From positions 496,001-560,000 of the forward strand of contig NZ_CP040986.1 in NCBI RefSeq assembly GCF_006364615.1: a stretch of 64,000 bases of DNA. The letters are read 5' to 3'. The position numbers and the translations under genes were made by a program. Shown here in pieces: positions 7,378 through 13,902 of this stretch; the stretch's first letter is position 1; each line of letters starts with the position of its first letter. This DNA is from Candidatus Methylopumilus rimovensis. Its GTDB lineage: Bacteria > Pseudomonadota > Gammaproteobacteria > Burkholderiales > Methylophilaceae. Below the pieces are notes generated by a model. The model was not told the DNA's origin, ran no database searches, and saw nothing but the letters and a program-made list of their open reading frames with translations.

Positions 7378-7855
7378 ACCACATAGATCTTGGTGATTTA
7401 ATTTCTTGCGCTATTTTTTTAGCATTATTTTTAATAGTGAGAGGTTCCATCTTCTTTAATGTTGCAACAGCTTGAATGGTTTTATTCACCATACTTTCTG
7501 GCGCTTCATCAAAGAAATACATCATATTGCCAATATATTTTTTTGGCATGGCTGCCTTGACTAATGCATTTTTAAAAACAGTAGGCGTGAGTAAATCTTT
7601 ATAGCTCACGTTTGCACTATTCGTCATTTGAATTAAAACTTTATGGGGCTCACTATTATGTTTAAAGTCGAATGTCATATCAAGTGATTTCATAATGGAT
7701 AAAAGTTTAGTCACACCTATTTCTTTTAATTGGGCATTTTCTAAAGCATTAATGGTGATTCTGGATACTTGAGATAAGGATGCAAGCTTAGCTTGAGACA
7801 AGTTTAATAAACCTCTCTTTTCTTTTACTGTGCGTCCAATATCGACCATATTCAT
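7364..7855 (-). CDS. XRE-family antitoxin/regulator
   Basis: An HTH_3 domain (VDIGRTVKEKRGLLNLSQAK, then LSQVSRITINALENAQLKEI) fills the first 65 residues. The remaining 100 residues are unrecognised and probably bind the toxin. The frame reaches 7927, but a promoter (-35 TTTACA 7891-7886, -10 TATACT 7868-7863) lies inside that extension. I therefore place the start at ATG 7855-7853, only 8 bp after the -10, which predicts a leaderless mRNA; ATG 7849 is an alternative. The gene precedes and overlaps the AbiEii-like toxin. Autoregulation through the palindrome over the -35 is expected. Confidence 0.78.
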   Translation of the reverse strand: MNMVDIGRTVKEKRGLLNLSQAKLASLSQVSRITINALENAQLKEIGVTKLLSIMKSLDMTFDFKHNSEPHKVLIQMTNSANVSYKDLLTPTVFKNALVKAAMPKKYIGNMMYFFDEAPESMVNKTIQAVATLKKMEPLTIKNNAKKIAQEIKSPRSMWYDNK

Positions 7856-7862
7856 AAAGTGG

Positions 7863-7891
7863 AGTATAACAATCCTATTTATAAATGTAAA
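7863..7891 (-). promoter_or_regulatory. Promoter of the XRE/AbiEii operon
   Basis: On the minus strand TTTACA (7891-7886), exactly 17 bp, then TATACT (7868-7863). Each hexamer matches consensus at 5 of 6 bases. The predicted start point falls at or next to the A of ATG 7855, so the transcript would lack a leader. The -35 is also the right arm of the palindrome at 7886-7903. Confidence 0.65.
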
Positions 7892-7903
7892 GTATACTTT
7901 ACA
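7886..7903. promoter_or_regulatory. 18-bp perfect palindromic operator
   Basis: TGTAAAGTATACTTTACA is a perfect palindrome that covers the -35 hexamer of the XRE/AbiEii promoter. A repressor dimer bound here would block RNA polymerase. The XRE protein encoded just downstream is the obvious candidate ligand. A near-copy sits at 8947-8965. Confidence 0.7.
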
Positions 7904-8027
7904 CAATATATTGCATATTACATACATAATATATTGATTTAATTATATTAATTTAAATTAAATTTTACATTTTTTTATAAAAATATAATCATAAGACTGC
8001 CCATTTTTGCATTAAAAAAAGTATTTT

Positions 8028-8864
8028 TTAATGCGCAGTCAAATCTTCAATGACCTCACCCTCGATAAGTTTTGCCTTGTTATTACGATATTCATAGAGT
8101 CCTTTCATGGCGCGATCAATATCTGTATCGAGTTGTATTTGATATTTACTAAAGATGGCCATATCTTGACCTTGTGGAATACGGTGAATAATCTTCATAT
8201 CGTTCGCAATGCTGCGCGCTACATAACTATTTTTATTAGATTCAATAAAGCCAGATATATCTCGCCTTGTTTCACCAATGACTTTACTAATGATAGCTGG
8301 GTTTTTGATGAATTCATCCCATCTCATAGTGGCATGATTTTTAATTCTTGCCTCGAGAAAATGCAAAGTATTAGGCATTTTTTCTTTCACTGTCTCGATT
8401 GAAATGGCATAAGTCTGATATCCGCTTTTATCAATTTCTTCAAGAGCCACTTGATAGAATTTATAGGTATAAGCTGTCTGCGTTGAAAGATCTTCAGCAA
8501 TATAATTCTTAAATGTTGAGTGCTTTAAGATATGGGTAATCGACTCCGCCAATACTTCAGGCATCATGGAAATCTTAAGTTTTGCAGCTTCTGCTTCCCG
8601 AAGTCTGATTTGACGAAATCTTGACTGGATAATGCGTTCTACAAATCCCAACTCAATCGCATCTGTAGGCTTTAATGCTTGAATAATTTGCGCTTTTAAT
8701 TCATTAAGATCTATTTCGTTTTCCCCCGGCAGAATAGGGATGTTAGCAAAAATGCCATGTGTCATCGCATTCATGCTTGATCTTTGTTTGCCCTCAGATG
8801 TTGCAGGGCCGGTGGATTTTTTAGCGTTTTCTTGGTTAGCTTTAATCTGTGCTTCTGTTGCCAT
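8028..8864 (-). CDS. STGP-motif protein of unknown function
   Basis: A 278-residue soluble protein. Its N terminus has the recurring motif ANQENAKKSTGPATSEGKQR followed by SSMNAMTHGIFA, seen in a widespread family of uncharacterised bacterial proteins. The body is largely charged and helical (for example VERIIQSRFRQIRLREAEAA), with a nucleic-acid-binding flavour but no recognised catalytic motif. I place the start at ATG 8864, about 8 bp after AGAAAGAAG; a GTG 9 bp upstream is possible. Its promoter shares the operator design of the toxin-antitoxin promoter, so the two are probably co-regulated. Confidence 0.7.
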   Translation of the reverse strand: MATEAQIKANQENAKKSTGPATSEGKQRSSMNAMTHGIFANIPILPGENEIDLNELKAQIIQALKPTDAIELGFVERIIQSRFRQIRLREAEAAKLKISMMPEVLAESITHILKHSTFKNYIAEDLSTQTAYTYKFYQVALEEIDKSGYQTYAISIETVKEKMPNTLHFLEARIKNHATMRWDEFIKNPAIISKVIGETRRDISGFIESNKNSYVARSIANDMKIIHRIPQGQDMAIFSKYQIQLDTDIDRAMKGLYEYRNNKAKLIEGEVIEDLTAH

Positions 8865-8923
8865 TTTTAACACTTCTTTCTTGAATAATTAATGGAATTT
8901 TTAATATGGGGATAATATTAAAA

Positions 8924-8952
8924 ATTTCAAGTAAATCAATCACATATGTCAA
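8924..8952 (-). promoter_or_regulatory. Promoter of the STGP-motif gene
   Basis: On the minus strand a perfect TTGACA (8952-8947), exactly 17 bp, then TGAAAT (8929-8924, 4 of 6). As at the toxin-antitoxin promoter, the -35 hexamer is the right arm of an inverted repeat. The leader would be about 55 nt. Confidence 0.5.
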
Positions 8953-8965
8953 GTTACACTTTACA
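8947..8965. promoter_or_regulatory. Second copy of the operator, imperfect
   Basis: Read on the minus strand, TGTAAAGT-GTA-ACTTGACA. The left arm is identical to that of the palindrome at 7886-7903 and the right arm differs at one base; the spacer is 3 bp instead of 2. Its position over the -35 box is the same. Confidence 0.6.
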
Positions 8966-9004
8966 GATCCTTAATCTAAAAAGGCGGAATAGCTTATATT
9001 TCTT

Positions 9005-9015
9005 AGGCGTCGCAA
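9005..9015 (+). repeat. Right 11-bp direct repeat of the inserted block
   Basis: AGGCGTCGCAA, identical to 5373-5383 and 3632 bp away from it. It lies about 135 bp before the rhamnose operon and 40 bp beyond the STGP-gene operator. Confidence 0.55.
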
Positions 9016-9149
9016 ATGAAATTTATTTTTAATTTTTTTTTAGAAAAATTTACGAATTTATAGAGTCTTAGTTAAAACATCCCCATAAAAAATCTTTCAT
9101 TAAAAGGCCTTAAAAGCTTAAACCTTGGTCGTAATGATAAAATTACGCA

Positions 9150-10208
9150 ATGACTATTCTCGTTACAGGCGCTGCAGGTTTTATTGGCTCAAATTTTGTT
9201 TTGGATTGGTTTAGTCAATTAACTGAGGATGTGATTTCTTTAGATTTATTAACCTATGCAGGAAATCTCCAAAACTTATCTTCTTTGGATAACAATCTTC
9301 ATCATCATTTTGTGCAGGGCAATATTGGAGATCGTAATTTAGTATCAAGCCTCCTAAAAAAATACCAGGTGAGAGCGATTGTCAACTTTGCAGCTGAAAG
9401 CCATGTGGATCGATCAATTCATGAATCAAAAGATTTTATTGAGACTAATATTGTGGGTACCTATAATTTGCTTGAATCAGCAAGAAGCTATTGGAATAAT
9501 TTAGATCAAAATTTAAAACAAGATTTTCGTTTTTTACATATATCCTCAGATGAAGTTTATGGATCACTTGATTTAACTGATCCCCCATCAAACGAAAAAG
9601 ATCCTTATAAACCTAATAGCCCATACAGTGCGAGCAAAGCCGCGAGTGATCATTTAGTCCGTGCGTGGTTTCAGACTTATAAGTTGCCAGTCCTTACAGT
9701 AAATTCTGCCAATAATTATGGCCCATACCAATTCCCGGAAAAATTGATCCCTTTATGTATTTTGAATGCTTTACAGGGCAAACCTTTACCTATTTATGGC
9801 GATGGTCAACAGGTTCGCGATTGGCTTTATGTGAAAGATCATAGCGCCGCTATTCGTGAAGTTTTAAAGCAAGGGCATATTGGTGAAACTTATAACGTTG
9901 GTGGACGGAATGAAAAAACAAATTTAGAAGTCGTTGAAGCTTTATGCACGATGTTAGATGCGTTAAAACCAAAATCAAATGGCAAAAGTTATGCTGATCA
10001 AATCACTTTCGTTAAAGATAGATTCGGTCACGATAAAAGATATGCAATTGACGCTTCGAAATTAGAAAGCGAACTGAATTGGAGGGCTCAAGAAACTTTT
10101 GAAATGGGACTTCGTAAAACAGTTCTATGGTATTTGGAAAATGCAGCCTGGATGGACCATGTTGTGACGGGTGAATATCAAGATTGGATTCAAAAACAGT
10201 ACCCATGA
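9150..10208 (+). CDS. rfbB: dTDP-glucose 4,6-dehydratase
   Basis: RmlB converts dTDP-glucose to dTDP-4-keto-6-deoxyglucose in the cytosol. The 352-residue protein has the NAD-binding TGAAGFIGSNFVLDW at residues 6-20, FAAESHVDRSI, the catalytic SSDEVYG region (the DE pair of the dehydratase) and the YSASK tyrosine-lysine pair near residue 162. It opens the plus-strand island and overlaps rfbD by 4 bp. A small inverted repeat CGTAAT/ATTACG at 9130-9147 lies right before the ATG, and no clear Shine-Dalgarno is seen. No rfbA accompanies it. Confidence 0.97.
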   Translation: MTILVTGAAGFIGSNFVLDWFSQLTEDVISLDLLTYAGNLQNLSSLDNNLHHHFVQGNIGDRNLVSSLLKKYQVRAIVNFAAESHVDRSIHESKDFIETNIVGTYNLLESARSYWNNLDQNLKQDFRFLHISSDEVYGSLDLTDPPSNEKDPYKPNSPYSASKAASDHLVRAWFQTYKLPVLTVNSANNYGPYQFPEKLIPLCILNALQGKPLPIYGDGQQVRDWLYVKDHSAAIREVLKQGHIGETYNVGGRNEKTNLEVVEALCTMLDALKPKSNGKSYADQITFVKDRFGHDKRYAIDASKLESELNWRAQETFEMGLRKTVLWYLENAAWMDHVVTGEYQDWIQKQYP

Positions 10209-11089
10209 AAATCTTACTCACAGGCAAAGACGGTCAGGTTGGTTTCGCATTACATAAAAAATTAGTGTCAGTAGGGGAGGTTATTGCGACCGATCGCAAT
10301 GAACTTAATTTAGAAAATTCTGATGCAATCAGAGCATTTATTGAAAAAATTAAACCCGATATTATTATTAATGCTGCAGCTTATACAGACGTTGATAAGG
10401 CAGAGACAGAAATTGAATTGGCTCGTAAAGTAAACACAGAAGCTCCTAAGGTTTTAGCAGAAAAAGCATCCCAACTTAATATTCCTATGATTCATTTTTC
10501 AACAGATTATGTATTTGACGGTTTAAAAAATGAACCCTATGTCGAAACTGATCAAACTAACCCCCAATCCGTTTATGGGAAAACAAAATGGGAGGGCGAA
10601 GAAGCGGTTCGAAATCACAAAAAACATATTATTTTAAGAACGGGCTGGGTGTTCAGTAGCCGTGGACAAAATTTTTTAAAAACGATCTTAAAATTTATTC
10701 AAGAAAAAACCACTCTAAATATTGTAAGCGATCAAAAAGGTATACCAACTTCAGCTAACGTATTAGCTGATGTCACTTATAAAATTATAGAAACTATTTT
10801 AAATAAAGCTGGTTTTGAGGATTTTGGGACATACCATGTCGCCCTTGAAGGCGAGACTAACTGGTATGAATATGCGTGTTTTGTAAATGATGAAGCAATA
10901 CGTTTAGGGCTAAATCCTAAATTGATATCAGGAGATATCAAATCAATTTTAAGTCAGGAATATTCTGCATTAGTCAAGCGACCAATTAATTCCTGCCTAG
11001 ATAGTACAAAAATTAAAAAAACATTTATGCTAGAATTTCCACATTGGAAGATAGAAGTTAAAAGAATATTAAAAATACTGCTTAATTAA
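10205..11089 (+). CDS. rfbD: dTDP-4-dehydrorhamnose reductase
   Basis: RmlD performs the last step to dTDP-L-rhamnose with NAD(P)H. The 294-residue protein starts MKILLTGKDGQVGFALHKKL, with the Rossmann GxxGxxG. It continues with NAAAYTDVDKAE, STDYVFDG, the YGKTKWEGE catalytic pair and RTGWVFSS. I use ATG 10205, which overlaps the rfbB stop in an ATGA; the frame's upstream extension carries no family sequence. Translational coupling to rfbB is evident. Confidence 0.95.
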   Translation: MKILLTGKDGQVGFALHKKLVSVGEVIATDRNELNLENSDAIRAFIEKIKPDIIINAAAYTDVDKAETEIELARKVNTEAPKVLAEKASQLNIPMIHFSTDYVFDGLKNEPYVETDQTNPQSVYGKTKWEGEEAVRNHKKHIILRTGWVFSSRGQNFLKTILKFIQEKTTLNIVSDQKGIPTSANVLADVTYKIIETILNKAGFEDFGTYHVALEGETNWYEYACFVNDEAIRLGLNPKLISGDIKSILSQEYSALVKRPINSCLDSTKIKKTFMLEFPHWKIEVKRILKILLN

Positions 11090-11099
11090 ATTTTTTATT

Positions 11100-11648
11100 A
11101 TGAAAATATATTCTTTAAATATTCCTGATGTTCTTTGTTTTGAACCGGAGATTTTTTCAGATAATCGAGGATTTTTTTTTGAAAGCTATAATAAAAAAAA
11201 ATATGATCTTGCATTTGGGAGAAAAATAAATTTTGTACAGGAAAATCAATCTGAATCGTCGCTAGGAACTTTGCGAGGACTTCATTATCAAATTCCCCCA
11301 CTCGCTCAGAGTAAATTAGTAAGTGTAGTTGAAGGAGAGGTTTTTGATGTAGCGATAGATATTAGAAAATCCTCACCAACTTTTGGTAAGCATGTTTCAG
11401 TAGTGCTATCAGAAAAAAATAAAAAACAACTATACATACCTGAGGGTTTTGCTCATGGTTTTTTGACTTTATCTAAGAGTGCTATCTTTCAATATAAAAC
11501 AAACAAATTTTATAGTAGTGATCTTGAAAGGGGTATTATTTGGAACGATCCACACCTCAATATTTTATGGCCAATTGAAAAACACCCCATATTATCAGCA
11601 AAAGATGCTAGTAACAAACCTTTCATCTTTTCAGAATTTTTTAAGTAA
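11100..11648 (+). CDS. rfbC: dTDP-4-dehydrorhamnose 3,5-epimerase
   Basis: RmlC epimerises C3 and C5 of dTDP-4-keto-6-deoxyglucose. The 182-residue cupin shows the standard blocks: DNRGFFFESYNKKKYD, FVQENQSESSLGTLRGLHYQ (with the active-site histidine), VVEGEVFDVAIDIRKSSPTF and YIPEGFAHGFLTLS. With rfbB and rfbD it gives three of the four dTDP-rhamnose steps; the thymidylyltransferase RmlA is not encoded in this window. Confidence 0.96.
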   Translation: MKIYSLNIPDVLCFEPEIFSDNRGFFFESYNKKKYDLAFGRKINFVQENQSESSLGTLRGLHYQIPPLAQSKLVSVVEGEVFDVAIDIRKSSPTFGKHVSVVLSEKNKKQLYIPEGFAHGFLTLSKSAIFQYKTNKFYSSDLERGIIWNDPHLNILWPIEKHPILSAKDASNKPFIFSEFFK

Positions 11649-11661
11649 ACTTCAAAAATCA

Positions 11662-12774
11662 ATGTTAAAAAATATTAATTCGGCGGCTATGCGAAACCAA
11701 TTACTTAATTTTAAGTTGTTTATACTTAGTTTTAAGTTGTTTATACTTAGTTTTAATTCAGTATTGGGTTTGAACAAAATTTTTTATCCATTATTGATAA
11801 TTAATTTGCTAACTAATTTAAATGTAAAATTTTCTAAAGCAAAATTTATCTCAGGACTAGCCTTTATTTCTATAGCAATTATTTCAATGTTGCTAAGACA
11901 AGCATCAATAGATTTGACTATAAGCGCAATGCGCTACTTTTACGGAATATTATTAACTTGTAGTTTTTTTTATTTAAATAAAAATGCAAAGCTCACGAAT
12001 AGTTATATATTTATTTTCACGATTTTTGTTATATATGAATATTTTTCTATCTCAAATAATATTGATCCATACTATTTTTCTTTTTACGATCAAAATAATG
12101 TTAATTTTTTGGGAAAAACTAAGTTTGGCGAAGATGGTTTTCGGGCTTTAGGCCCAGGATTAAATTCAACTTCATCTTCTTGTATTGCATTATTATTCAT
12201 TTTTATATTTCTAGATAAAGCTATTAATTTAATTAAAAAAAAGAATGTTCTTACTTTATTATTAGCAATTTTTTGTTTAATTATGACCTTTTCATTAACT
12301 GCCTTTATTATTTTACTAGTGCTAATTACCTTAAAATTATTTTCTAATTTTCGAACGAGTTTAATTTTTTTATTAATTTTTTTCTTAATTTATTTTTTAT
12401 TTAGTCACCATTTAAATAATAGGATTGATTTGGATTATTTGTATACAAATTTTATTATAAAAAAAGATTTATTTTTGAATTACTTTAGATACGAAAGCTG
12501 GGTAGACCTTCTATTTGGTCAAGATTTAGGTAATTTTAGCGCCAAAAGTATTGGTGGAGATTTTGCTAATTTATCGGGCATTAAATTATTTGGGATTTTT
12601 TTTATTTTTTTTAACTTTTACCTTATTTGGATATGTTATGATCAAAATAGAAAATATTTAATTTTAGCTATAATTGCTTCGACTCATTACGGTATAATTT
12701 ACAGTATATTTGGGCAAATTTTTTTTGCCGCTTTAATTTCCAACGCATTTAACTTTAACAAAACTAGATTTTGA
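11662..12774 (+). CDS. Wzy-like O-antigen polymerase (polytopic membrane protein)
   Basis: A 370-residue, very hydrophobic and AT-rich membrane protein with about ten predicted spans and a long loop near the C terminus (YESWVDLLFGQDLGNFSAKS, then GGDFANLSG). This topology and its place behind the sugar genes suggest a Wzy polymerase that joins O-units in the periplasm. Wzy proteins share little sequence, so the call rests on topology and context. The start at ATG 11662 follows rfbC by 13 bp; the frame extends upstream within rfbC. A perfect 21-bp tandem duplication at 11709-11750 repeats FKLFILS. Confidence 0.6.
   Translation: MLKNINSAAMRNQLLNFKLFILSFKLFILSFNSVLGLNKIFYPLLIINLLTNLNVKFSKAKFISGLAFISIAIISMLLRQASIDLTISAMRYFYGILLTCSFFYLNKNAKLTNSYIFIFTIFVIYEYFSISNNIDPYYFSFYDQNNVNFLGKTKFGEDGFRALGPGLNSTSSSCIALLFIFIFLDKAINLIKKKNVLTLLLAIFCLIMTFSLTAFIILLVLITLKLFSNFRTSLIFLLIFFLIYFLFSHHLNNRIDLDYLYTNFIIKKDLFLNYFRYESWVDLLFGQDLGNFSAKSIGGDFANLSGIKLFGIFFIFFNFYLIWICYDQNRKYLILAIIASTHYGIIYSIFGQIFFAALISNAFNFNKTRF
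11709..11750 (+). repeat. 21-bp perfect tandem duplication inside the Wzy-like gene
   Basis: Two identical 21-bp copies beginning TTTTAAGTTG encode FKLFILS twice near the N terminus. The unit is a multiple of three, so the frame is kept. It looks like a recent slippage duplication that lengthens the first membrane segment by seven residues. Confidence 0.85.
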
Positions 12775-12796
12775 ATTTTTTTATTTAAGGTTTTCT

Positions 12797-13390
12797 ATGG
12801 GTACACTCAGAAAAATTTCGATTCTACGTATTATTCTATTAATAAAAAGATATAGTCTCTTTTTTATTTTGTTAAATCTTTTAACGTTTTTTTGTACTTC
12901 GTTTTTTTTAAATAATTATGTATTTAAAAGTTTCAAAGGAGAAGTCTTATTATTTACCGGGTATTCTATTTATTTTGATAATGTTAATAAAATTCAAAAA
13001 AAAATAAATTTTTTTGATATAGATTCTGAGGTGCTTAAGTTTAATTATCTTAGCTCGAGGAATGATACGGCTAGCGATGAAATTAAATTATCAAAATATT
13101 CTTCATCTGACACACTTATTCTTATGGAATTGCAAGGTAATAATAAGCTTTTAATAAAACAAAAACTTGAGCTTGAGACGCAAAAATTTTTAGATAATTT
13201 AAAATCTCAATCGTCTTTACTCTGCTCTAATTGTGCATCCATTCCTCCATCAATCATCTCAGAAGTCCTTATTAGCAATTCTACCTCCTATTTTAAAACC
13301 CAATTTGCAATTTTTTTATTTACTTCTTCAATGACACTACTTTCTTTTTTATTGTACTTTTTCTTTATAGGTAATTTTAAATCTAACTAA
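12797..13390 (+). CDS. Small two-span membrane protein, Wzz-like topology
   Basis: This 197-residue protein has a membrane segment near residues 18-40, a mostly polar domain of about 125 residues with two neighbouring cysteines (SLLCSNCAS), and a second membrane segment near residues 168-192. One periplasmic domain between two spans is the layout of chain-length regulators (Wzz). The size is smaller than a typical Wzz and no signature is recognised. It follows the Wzy-like gene by 22 bp, which fits a polymerase partner. Function is inferred only from shape and place. Confidence 0.5.
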   Translation: MGTLRKISILRIILLIKRYSLFFILLNLLTFFCTSFFLNNYVFKSFKGEVLLFTGYSIYFDNVNKIQKKINFFDIDSEVLKFNYLSSRNDTASDEIKLSKYSSSDTLILMELQGNNKLLIKQKLELETQKFLDNLKSQSSLLCSNCASIPPSIISEVLISNSTSYFKTQFAIFLFTSSMTLLSFLLYFFFIGNFKSN

Positions 13391-13474
13391 TTATTTGTTC
13401 TCAATCGTTTGTCCTTCGCCCTAATTTCTTTCTTCTCCAAAAGGTTTTTTTATTTTTATTTTTGTATTTTTTTG

Positions 13475-13503
13475 TTGACATTTATTTTATAGGAGGATTA
13501 AAT
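13475..13503 (+). promoter_or_regulatory. Promoter of the MarR-type regulator gene
   Basis: TTGACA at 13475-13480, exactly 17 bp, then TTAAAT at 13498-13503 (4 of 6). The -10 overlaps the first bases of the palindrome at 13502-13519. The AGGAGGA inside the spacer is too far from the ATG at 13537 to be a ribosome-binding site. Confidence 0.55.
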
Positions 13504-13519
13504 GTTCAAAAATGAACAT
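13502..13519. promoter_or_regulatory. Inverted repeat, candidate MarR operator
   Basis: ATGTTCA-AAAA-TGAACAT has perfect 7-bp arms, sits between the -10 box and the start codon of the MarR-family gene, and overlaps the predicted start point. This is the expected site for autorepression by a winged-helix dimer. Confidence 0.65.
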
Positions 13520-13536
13520 AATGATAAATTAAATAT

Positions 13537-13902
13537 ATGAAAAAAAAGAATAATTCAATTAATCCAGATTTGCATTTTAGAGTTCTACATTTTTTAGAAG
13601 AAAATCCTGTCCTTACACAGAGAGAGCTTGCAAAAAAATTAGGGGTTAGTCTCGGAGGCGTAAATTACTGCCTAAATGCTTTAGTTCAATTAGGACATTT
13701 GAAAATTAATAATTTTCAAAAAAATTCCAATAAATCAGCATATCTTTATTTGCTCACTCCAGCTGGATTATCAAATAAAGCCATACTTGCAACGAGTTTT
13801 TTAAAGCGCAAAATGGATGAATATAAAGCGCTGAAGATGGAAATTGATATGGTTAAATCCAAAATTAAATGTTCAAACTTGATGAATGGCGGTTCTCGCT
13901 AA
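13537..13902 (+). CDS. MarR-family EPS-associated transcriptional regulator
   Basis: A 121-residue winged-helix protein of the MarR subgroup found beside exopolysaccharide clusters. Residues 10-75 form the DNA-binding unit (HFRVLHFLEENPVLTQRELA, then KKLGVSLGGVNYCLNALVQL). The wing is followed by YLYLLTPAGLSNKA and a C-terminal coiled-coil-like helix (FLKRKMDEYKALKMEIDMVK) for dimerisation. It has its own promoter and palindrome. It is placed just before the ABC flippase and overlaps that gene's possible first start. It probably controls part of the glycan island; this is inference. Confidence 0.8.
   Translation: MKKKNNSINPDLHFRVLHFLEENPVLTQRELAKKLGVSLGGVNYCLNALVQLGHLKINNFQKNSNKSAYLYLLTPAGLSNKAILATSFLKRKMDEYKALKMEIDMVKSKIKCSNLMNGGSR

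Larger units (their letters stand above)
5373..9015 (-). mobile_element. Putative inserted element, phage/defence type
   Basis: All six genes in this 3.6 kb block run on the minus strand, while the polysaccharide genes on both sides run on the plus strand. Contents are a Rad52-like annealing protein, a CI-like repressor, an XRE/AbiEii toxin-antitoxin pair, an STGP-motif protein and a small hypothetical. The block is bounded by direct repeats AGGCGTCGCAA. No integrase or transposase is seen, so it is either a remnant or is moved in trans. The mobile nature is inferred from orientation, content and repeats. Confidence 0.55.

Noticed and set aside
9130-9147. Inverted repeat CGTAAT/ATTACG just before rfbB as a regulatory hairpin.
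   Set aside because: Six AT-rich pairs with a six-base loop may be chance; no further support.
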